This document shows positions 56,578 to 64,000 of a DNA stretch of 64,000 nt, piece by piece. How positions within the stretch are numbered: the stretch's first letter is position 1; each line of letters starts with the position of its first letter. This DNA is from Letharia columbiana (Eukaryota > Ascomycota > Lecanoromycetes > Lecanorales > Parmeliaceae), in contig NW_023501060.1 of NCBI RefSeq assembly GCF_014066305.1, forward strand, positions 496,001 to 560,000, in the 5' to 3' direction. The translations under genes were made by a program, and so were the position numbers. Under the pieces are notes generated by a model. It made no database searches and was not told the DNA's origin. It was given only the letters and a program-made list of their open reading frames with translations.

Positions 56578-59512
56578 ATGACAGTTGGAAGCACAATGGA
56601 GAGCTACGCGGCGCGACTAGCCTCCTTCAACACAGCACATCCGGCTACAAAAAAAAGAGCCTCAAATGCTAGTAGTGGAAAGACTCTGAAGTGGCCTCAC
56701 AAGAATCCATCCCCTCCACAGGTGCGTTCTCGTTTCTAGAAACCGTCCATAGCTCAATGCTGACGGAAATCCAGCTTGCGCGCGCGGGCTTCTACTACCA
56801 GCCAACGTCCTCGTGTCCGGACAATACTACGTGCTACCTATGTAAAAGCAACCTAGACGGCTGGGAAGAGAACGACAATGCTGTTAATGAGCACCTGAAG
56901 CATTCCCCGAACTGCGGATGGGCGATTACGATCGCCACTGAACTCGAAATTGAAGATGGCGGCCAAAGCCAGGAGGATCCGATGTCTGAGATGATGCTGG
57001 ACGCAAGGAGAATGACATTTGGCTCCAAATGGCCTCACGAAAATAAGAGAGGTTGGACATGTAAGACCCAGAAGGTATGTCCCGGACGCTATCACCACGG
57101 ATTGTCTTCGCTCATTGAATATGCAGATGATTGAGGCCGGATGGTACTATTGCCCCACGTTGGAGAGCGAAGACTTCGTCAAGTGTTCGTATTGTAGTTT
57201 GAGCTTGGACGGATGGGAGCCGAAAGACAATCCCTAGTAAGACAGATCGTCTACTTTCGATTGTTGTACTCGTACTCATGTCAAATAGTGATGAACATCA
57301 GCGGCGGTCACCAGACTGCGTGTTCTTTGCTCCTTCGACTACAGCAAAACCCAAAGCCGGACGTTCCAAAAAAGGACGTGCTTCGAAAGCCTCCCGCATG
57401 TCTACACAGTCGAACTTCACCACTGTTTCTGAAGGTGTCTCAGTCGCAGATACCGATGCCCACGGTAATGATAGTATCATGTCTGTGGTCGAGCCAGCCA
57501 AGGCCGCGAAATCAGGGAAAGGGGCAAAGAAGGGGGCCAAAGCTAAAAAGCTAGCAGCCAAGTCAAAGAGACAAGCCAGTAAAGCAGTGGACGAAAATAC
57601 ACAGGTCGCTAGTAGTTTTCTGGAGCCAGAGGATGATAATTTCGAGGTAAAAGTCGAGATCGGTCCTACGCAGGGTAACCGGAACAAGAAAAGAAAAAGC
57701 GACGAGATAAGCACAACGAATGACGTGTCGAACCAGGCAGAGGCTAATACCCGGGAGGAGGATTCTCAAGACCAACCAAAAAAGCGGCGTGCAACAAGAA
57801 CACGAGGAAGTATGGCGCAGACGCGCAGTGCACCTAGTCCTCCTCCACAGGAAGAGCACGACCATGATGCACAAATGACAGATGCTGAGGCTATTCCTCC
57901 ACCAGTGCCACCTCGGGGTCAGAAGAAAGGGAAAAGCGGCGGCAAAAGAGGCTCCTCCAACGTACGCAAAGCCTCAACTGTATCGGCTGCGTCTAAGGCT
58001 TCTCTTCGAGCCACCATGCCTCCCGACGAGGAAATCGATGCAGCGTTGGAAGCAGAGCTAGACCGCCCCTTGACAGATGAAGAGGGCGACATTGAGCCAC
58101 CTGCCATGGCAGCACCCAAGGGTCGGCGGCTGACAAGGACAAAACCTGGATCGAGGAAGGCGACCGCATCTGTTGCGTCAACCCGAAGAACGACTAGAGC
58201 AAGTACAGTCACAATGGATGACTCGACGATGCAAGGCATACATCCATCCTTGCCGGATCCTGTCGAAGAGGCTCGTGTGCCGACTACCGAGAAGAACGAA
58301 CATGCGGGCTTAGCGCATGACAATTCAGAACATTCATTATCAGAAGACCATCAGAGGAAAGTAAGAACACGCAAATCGGAGCAACAAAACGGATACAACA
58401 AGGAGCCGAAGAAGTCGGAGGAGTCAATCGCCGCTGCTGGGGATAAGATGGACGAAGAAACGCCCGTAACAGAGCCTCAGCAGCCAAGAAGCAGACAAGC
58501 ATCCAGAAAATTGTCAGCACGGAACACCCGAGTATCAGACATGCCTAGTCCTTTCGAAGCTATAGATCCGGGTTCCGATATCAACAGCTCCACTCTAGGC
58601 ACGCAGACCGCTCAGGATGACTCGGGGCATGAGACTGATGCTAGCGTTGTGAAGCAAGCTTGCACCAAACGTGGTAGTAAGAAGCCTCCTGCGAAGAAGG
58701 TGAAAGGAGGTAAGAAGACTGCGTTGATGAGCCGAAATATCGAAGACCTCGTGCAGCCTATTGTAGTGAATGTATCGCCTGTAGAGCAAGGTACACACAC
58801 AGGTCCGGTCGATCATGATACTGGCAGCGTGGGATCCGTCCCCGTGGATGTTGAGGAAGCAAAGAAGCAACGGAAACCATCGAGAGCGATCGCGAAATCG
58901 GGCAAGACCAAGAAGACTCTGCTGGAGCCTGAGGCCTTCGCGCCAGAAGGATCAGCAGCTCTGCTGATTGACCAGCCAAGTACAATGGCGGAGACCGAAG
59001 TCGCTCGCCCTTCACCGCAATCACTAGCAGAACATTCGACCCCAAGGCCAGCTCCCTCTCCTCAATCGTCCGATGCTGAAAATCAACCGCCGTCGTCTCG
59101 CTCATCCAAACTCCGCCCTCCACTTCTTATGCAATCTCCTTCAAAATCACAAATAAATCGTGTCCCACTAGCAGTCACCACGCCCGTCAACTCCCCCTCG
59201 AGAAACAACATCTCAATGCTACAGACCATTATCCCATGGACTGCGATTGAGATGGAACACATCTTCGAGGGTACGCCGACTACAGACAAGGAGAACAGCC
59301 CTTTTGCCTTTAAGGAAGCAGGCAAGAGAGTGAAAAGTCCATTCACAAGCCCGGAGAAGAAGTTGACAGTCGAGGAATGGATTCAATCTAATGCGCAGAG
59401 AGGAGAGGAAAAACTGCGTAACGAATGTGAGCGGCTAGTGGGGAAGTTTGAGGACCAGGGTATGCGAGCATTGAGAGTACTAGAGGGCATTGTGTGCGCT
59501 GAAAGACCGTGA
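56578..59512 (+). CDS. BIR1: Survivin homologue BIR1, chromosomal passenger complex
   Basis: Four exons, join(56578..56721,56775..57074,57127..57236,57289..59512), give 925 residues. Two BIR domains are at about 10-90 and 115-195. Each keeps the zinc ligands: CYLCKSNLDGW with EHLKHSPNC, and CSYCSLSLDGW with EHQRRSPDC. The second is assembled across two introns, and the join giving NPYDEHQRRSPDC confirms the splice choice. The rest is a long basic, Lys/Ser/Ala-rich disordered region with many Ser-Pro sites. It ends in a conserved helix near VEEWIQSNAQRGEEKLRNEC. By homology with S. pombe Bir1/Cut17 it targets Aurora kinase to centromeres. ATG 56599 is an alternative start. Confidence 0.92.
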
Positions 59513-60182
59513 TGATCAATATCTTGACTAGTCTTTGTAAGGATGTTGGGTATATTGGGTGTATGTAATGCCAGCGTTTACAACCAGGGTCAGAGCTTCA
59601 ATCGGGGTTCCTGTCGAATGGCATTTCCCCCGTCCTTTCGCCTCTCCAATCCTCGCACACTTATGAGCACCAAAAAGTCTCTTTGGGAACACGAGGTATG
59701 AACGGCAGTACCTCGCAAATATGGAATCAAACAAATTCGCACCACTTGAATTACAAAAGGGCAGCGGTCGACCACTTCGATTTCGATGCCACAGTTGGGA
59801 TTGGAAAGTCTCGAAATCAACGGAAAATTGCGACAGTTCGGTGAGATTTCTCGGCTCTTCAACAGCAGAGGACATAATCATGCCGCCACTATGTGAATGG
59901 GGCTATCAAGTTACTTCTACTTATGAAATAAGTCCTTATTTACCCTCAGCCCTATATCAGCCCTATGATAAGTAGAAAAAAACGACTTCTGAGTTGCTCC
60001 TCTGGAGGAGCAACAACACTCCATAAGCTACTTATTTGTATTTATTACACGCTCTAGAGTAGCCTTCTCACATATAACACGCTATCATAGCCAAGCCTAA
60101 TCCTATAGGGGTCATCTGAAATCTAAAAGTTCCTGCAAAATTTGAAATTGCTGATCGCGCGTTTGTCGCGGAAATCACAAAT
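59513..60182. other. transition to AT-rich repeat-bearing DNA
   Basis: 3' side of BIR1 followed by AT-rich DNA without a gene. A CAGCCCTAT element occurs twice near 59948-59970. Confidence 0.5.
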
Positions 60183-60259
60183 CCGCCGGATCAGCAAATC
60201 TGATTAGAATCCGCCCAAATTCTGCCGGTTCAACAAATCTAATTAGAATCCGCCCAATT
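60183..60259 (+). repeat. 39-bp tandem repeat, two units
   Basis: Two adjacent units (60183-60221 and 60222-60259) share the pattern GCCGG-TCARCAAATCT, then AATTAGAATCCGCCCAA, with differences that include transitions. A third, partial unit leads into the inverted repeat at 60260. Confidence 0.75.
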
Positions 60260-60629
60260 CCGCCGGTTCAGCAACTGTCCCAACCTTTTCCGCCAGTTCT
60301 GCCAATTTAATAGCAATACGCACAAAAAAGAAAAGTTCTAATAATCGACGTTACGACGGTAAGATTCTACGACAACGAGTATCAACGCCAACTCAAATTT
60401 GACTACGGAATTAGACGATTCAATAAAATTAGTCGCGTGGGTGATACTCTGATATGGCGACAATGATGCGTATATTAATGATGATATATATTGATGCTAT
60501 ATATATATAGAATAGTACTTAGAGTGTATTAGGTACATTACGCAAAATTTTTGAAGTTGCTAAAAATTTTTGAAGTTGCTAAACTGATAGAACTGGCGGA
60601 AAGGATTAGGATAGTTGTTGAACCGGCGG
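60260..60629. mobile_element. inverted-repeat remnant with RIP-like differences
   Basis: The arm 60260-60303 and the reverse-complement arm 60586-60629 match at 37 of 44 positions. All seven differences are transitions, and in six of them the right arm carries A or T. About half fall in CpA/TpG contexts typical of repeat-induced point mutation. The 282-nt interior is AT-rich with no coding sequence. It is probably the remnant of a small transposon, or two opposed copies of one repeat. Confidence 0.6.
60544..60580 (+). repeat. 18-bp direct duplication
   Basis: AAAATTTTTGAAGTTGCT occurs twice with a period of 19 (60544 and 60563), just before the right arm of the inverted repeat. Confidence 0.75.
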
Positions 60630-60916
60630 AAAGGGTTGGATATAGGCAAAGTCTGCTAAATAGGCTAATTAGGGCCCCTTCGATAACCACATATTTTCAA
60701 AATATGACATTTGACTATTCGTTAGTAATTACCAGCCCTACATCTTCAATACGTGCATAGAAATATTATGAGCTTGGCGCCAGATAAATTTGACAATTGA
60801 GTTTCAGCCCTAAGGGTCAAATTTTGAAAATATTCAAATTATGAATCAACCCATAATTTAAGTCTAGAAAGGCGAGATCTAAATAAATAATCTAAAAATT
60901 AGAAATCTTAACGTAA

Positions 60917-61436
60917 GGGATGTGATACACATACACCCCTTTTATAATATAACCCCTTTTGATACATATACCCCCCCAAATCCGATTAGCTTCCGCGCGG
61001 CCGCTAGCCGCATAAGATATAAACCTCGCACATAGCTTCCTAGGGAATATTGCCGAGACTCTTAGTGATAGCAAGGCAAGCCTTCCCAGACCTCTCCTGA
61101 TAAAGTCTAAAGATCAGACGGTTTCAAATCGTCGGATGGTGAGGTCTTTGGTTGTCCTTCTATGGCGACAGCTGATTGACTGGCTACCCTCTCTCGTTGC
61201 TACTAGAGATACGCCTATCGTACTCGAATATCCACTATCTATTGGCCACCTGGCCTTCCTACAGCTGAAAGGTACCAAATATGATCTCGTTACCCTGCAT
61301 GTAGGCTGGCGTACCACATCCATCTCGCTGCCGCTCCTCCTGTCCGTCTCGTGTCCTACTTCGGCTTTGGGGTTTTACTTTTGCGGCTAGCGGCCGCGCG
61401 GAGCTAATCGTTTGGGGGTTTTGAAGGGGTTCTTCC
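60917..61436. mobile_element. candidate non-autonomous DNA transposon (hAT-like MITE)
   Basis: Two GC-rich arms, 60983-61012 and 61382-61410, are reverse complements over 29 bp with a single one-base gap; both contain GCGGCCGC. Outside the arms both sides show runs of C (or G on the right) and AACCCC-like stretches. The unit is bounded by the 8-bp direct repeat TAACGTAA at 60909-60916 and 61437-61444. An 8-bp target duplication would fit the hAT superfamily. The interior has no transposase; an 84-codon open frame at 61136-61387 is not recognisable. The element stands out from its AT-rich surroundings. Confidence 0.6.
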
Positions 61437-61444
61437 TAACGTAA

Positions 61445-62765
61445 TGCGTTTAATTTTACGCTTTTCGTCTAGTGAATAAGGATTATTTCTATTAATTTAC
61501 TCTTTCGAATAGTATTAATCGATGGTTTTACTGTCTATTTGGGGTTCCGGTCCTTAAGAGATCAGTGTTACGGCGTTCGGGGTGTAATCTATATTCTCTT
61601 AGCTAATATCTTCCCCTATTTGAAAACCAAAGTTGAAATATGTGGGCATTTTTAAAATATATAGTTACCGAGGGGCCCTAAATCGTGCTTATAGTGCGGA
61701 CCCGGCGGAAATCGTCGGAAGGACTTTTCGATTTGCAGATGGTCTACCAGAAGGCCTAAACGCGCCCTGCGACGCCTGCTCGCTTTTCTAACTTCCCCTC
61801 CCTCCTATAGAGGTCTTCGCTGGGTAAAGATGAAAGTCTAATAACTGCGCTGGGTATTGTCTTGCAATAACTTTGGAGGTTTTTTTGGCTGGTGTTGCAC
61901 TCGCTAAAAGCTTGTCGGGGGTGTCTGCGCTTGACGGCCAGACCCCCTTTTAGATCTAAATACCTCCGCGGCCCCCGTGGGCCGTGGGCCGTGGCCTTCG
62001 CGGGCCCCGTGGGGCTGTCTTGCCCTGTTGGGCGTTCTGGCCTTTCTTCCGCTAGGCCCTTTCGATATAGTTAACACGGTATTCTACTACGAGACTATTT
62101 AAGAAGAAGAAGAAATGTTATTTTAGTCGATGTGGTGCTTTAAGAACTGTGCTTATTGTTTCTACTTATCTAATTAACTATGTGAATATTTCTCTAGAGC
62201 ATCCCTCCAACAAGCAAACGCTGTGAGCGATCAGCTGCGCCATGGAGCTGAGAGTGAGAAGTGCGCCAAGACGCTTGTTCCTACTCAAACGATCTTTCGT
62301 GACAGTGGAAAAAGCCAATTTCGGCTCATATCGACGGCGAGCACTACCGGCGGTGTATACTCTGTACTTTACACCGGCGCGCTTGAAGAGCAGATAATGT
62401 TAGACTACTACTTGTTACTTGTCTGCTCTACAAGATCGGAGATAAAGGCAGAGCTTCTCTTGATTTTGAATTTTGTAACAAAGGCGTGTTTGCTGTGGAG
62501 TATGTATCTTAACAACTTTTGGCCATCAGGTTCGAATAAATTGCCACTTGATTCTATCTTGTTCAAGACCATAGATTTCCAAAATTCTTCCGCTTCATGG
62601 CGAGAGCCGACAACTTAGAAGTAAAGTACTATAAATCACGAGATCTGGCGTTAAGCGCGTCTAGAGGAACGTGGTCGTGAATGCAGGGAAGCGGCAGTGA
62701 AGCCTGAAGGAATTACTTAGAACAATTGAGGGCCTCTTCTGAAGCCAGCCACTGAGGCCCGAAAC
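61445..62765. other. AT-rich region with a GC-rich tract, no gene supported
   Basis: Mostly AT-rich. A GC-rich tract at about 61965-62030 has local GTGGGCC repeats. An open frame at 62223-62618 begins with GTG and shows no family pattern. The last 100 nt should be the promoter or leader of the SAP-repeat gene. Confidence 0.5.
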
Positions 62766-64000
62766 ATGGTCAAATCCCCAGGATCAAAGGGTAGGCCTGC
62801 GTACTATCGCCGTTCCGCTAAGAATAACCCTCCAGTGTTCTTTCCGAATCTTCCTACCCTCACGAGCTGGCGGGACGGCGGGAAATGCCCCGAGACCATC
62901 ACGACAGCAACAGAGTATGACGCTCGCGTTCAGAAAAAGCCCGCCGAGGTTGCCGAGGTCGGGGAGAAAATTGCTCAGGGACTCTATCAAAACGAAGACA
63001 GGACCACCACAAGGAAACCAGTCCCTGCTTCCACGCGTGATGTCCATGCACGGGATACGGCAGCTTCTAGCAGCAAAAGAAAGCTAGATAGGACCAGTCC
63101 AGAGTCTTCACCTATGGCGAAGAGGATACACAGCACCAGTGGTGCCGGGAAAGAAGGCCAGGAGAAGAGATCTCAACTGGAAAGTGCAGACGGATATAAG
63201 TATCTGAAGCAAAGTCAATTGCGAGAAGAGTGCCTGTCTCGTTCTCTACCAGCCGGGGGGGGCAATCAAGACCTTTCGAAACGCCTAAGGCTACACGATG
63301 CTGCTCGGGCGCAGATCTCTACTTCTCAGGAATCCGTGAACGAGCATGTTACTTCTTACACATCGTCCAGAGGGGAACCGTCAGACAGGTACACAGATAT
63401 GTTGCAGAAAGATTTACGGAAAGCGTGCGTGAAACGCTCCCTCCCAGTCGGTTTGACGAAAAGGGACCTCAGACGCTGTCTCAGGGTGTATGACGCTGCG
63501 CGAGCGCTGGGACTTACTCCCGAAGAGTCTCTAGAGGCGCAGAGGGCTACTTTTCAAGAGCACGCTCGGAGCGTCAGTCCTGAAGGGTCTATAGAAGAGA
63601 ACGCATTTGGCGCTGCTCCTAAAAAGGCTGTTGAAGTGCAACCGCTGGGCAAGACTTCTCGAGAGTCCATCGTGGATAACGGGCAGGGGCCCACGTCTCT
63701 GGAATTTTCAGAAGGTGATGCTTCCCCTCTTACAAATTCTCAGATGTCTTTAGGGGAAGATATTGCTTCCTCTTCTGCTACTACGAAGGACTCTACTCAG
63801 GACTCTACCCAAAACCGCGGCACTTTTGATATATGTCCTGGACCGGCAGCGACACTTAACTACGCCGCCATGGGCCAAACTGAATTAAGATCACTGTGTA
63901 GATCTCGCTCCCTTAGGCAGCGTGGTTTCAGTGCACCGCAGCTCCGCAAGGCCCTCAAAACTTACGACAGGAAATTGCCCGAACAGGCAAACAATGCAGA
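62766..64000 (+). CDS. Protein with three SAP-like repeats (partial, runs off window)
   Basis: An open frame of 411 codons from ATG 62766 to the window edge, with no stop; an in-frame TGA at 62727 precedes it. I do not recognise the family. Three repeats share the pattern L-R-x2-C-x3-R-S-L, then Leu pairs and Y/H-D: residues 145-182 (QLREECLSRSLP, RLRLHDAARA), 209-246 (DLRKACVKRSLP, CLRVYDAARA) and 366-404 (ELRSLCRSRSLR, ALKTYDRK). The helix-turn-helix spacing and leucines resemble SAP motifs, which bind DNA. Between them the chain is polar, Ser/Glu/Lys-rich and probably disordered. It lies next to AT-rich repeats. The C terminus, more repeats or a catalytic domain may lie beyond the window. 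Confidence 0.6.
   Translation, partial: MVKSPGSKGRPAYYRRSAKNNPPVFFPNLPTLTSWRDGGKCPETITTATEYDARVQKKPAEVAEVGEKIAQGLYQNEDRTTTRKPVPASTRDVHARDTAASSSKRKLDRTSPESSPMAKRIHSTSGAGKEGQEKRSQLESADGYKYLKQSQLREECLSRSLPAGGGNQDLSKRLRLHDAARAQISTSQESVNEHVTSYTSSRGEPSDRYTDMLQKDLRKACVKRSLPVGLTKRDLRRCLRVYDAARALGLTPEESLEAQRATFQEHARSVSPEGSIEENAFGAAPKKAVEVQPLGKTSRESIVDNGQGPTSLEFSEGDASPLTNSQMSLGEDIASSSATTKDSTQDSTQNRGTFDICPGPAATLNYAAMGQTELRSLCRSRSLRQRGFSAPQLRKALKTYDRKLPEQANNA

Noticed and set aside
61136..61390. 84-codon open frame inside the transposon-like unit
   Set aside because: No transposase or other motif; part of it overlaps the inverted arm.
62223..62618. Open frame of 131 codons before the SAP-repeat gene
   Set aside because: Starts at GTG, lacks a family pattern, and lies in AT-rich repeat-bearing DNA.

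Overview
The window is nuclear DNA of a filamentous ascomycete (Pezizomycotina). Genes are split by short introns of about 40-150 nt with GT...AG ends and CTNAC-like branch sites. Histones H3 and H4 form a divergent, intron-containing pair. The gene set (ALG9, NAF1, MAD1, PRP3, RPA190, RAD3/XPD, LTN1, TAM41, a double-BIR survivin homologue, SYP1) is typical of such fungi. The class cannot be fixed by reading alone. No rRNA, tRNA or CRISPR array was recognised.

Left part (1-17 kb): an HRQ/DUF3445 protein and ALG9 on the minus strand, then a decayed fungal gene (4.1-5.0 kb), a small cysteine-containing secreted-protein candidate (6.6-7.3 kb), NAF1, a three-finger C2H2 regulator, and about 4 kb with no gene I can support. 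Middle (17-36 kb): a carbonyl-reductase-type SDR, the H4/H3 pair, a CDK-like kinase (Csk1 type), the endocytic F-BAR/muHD protein SYP1, and a membrane-anchored SH3 protein. After these comes a damaged zone at 30.7-35.7 kb. It holds an FMN-reductase fragment and an FAD-monooxygenase fragment, both cut off at the same point, and a zinc-cluster transcription factor with a broken DNA-binding domain. A small coiled-coil gene lies between them.

Right part (36-59.5 kb): a compact run of conserved housekeeping genes. These are MAD1 (spindle checkpoint), PRP3 (U4/U6 snRNP), RPA190 (RNA polymerase I), RAD3/XPD (TFIIH), LTN1 (ribosome quality control), TAM41 (mitochondrial CDP-diacylglycerol synthesis) and BIR1 (chromosomal passenger complex). 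They are arranged as alternating convergent and divergent pairs.

From 59.5 kb the sequence changes to AT-rich, repeat-bearing DNA. It contains 39-bp tandem repeats, a 44-bp inverted repeat whose arms differ only by transitions (as expected after RIP-type mutation), and a 520-bp candidate non-autonomous DNA transposon with GC-rich inverted repeats and 8-bp direct flanks. Beyond it an open reading frame runs off the window edge. It encodes an unfamiliar protein with three SAP-like repeats and is the least explained gene here.

Exon joins were worked out by hand from splice signals, reading phase and family similarity. No database search was run.
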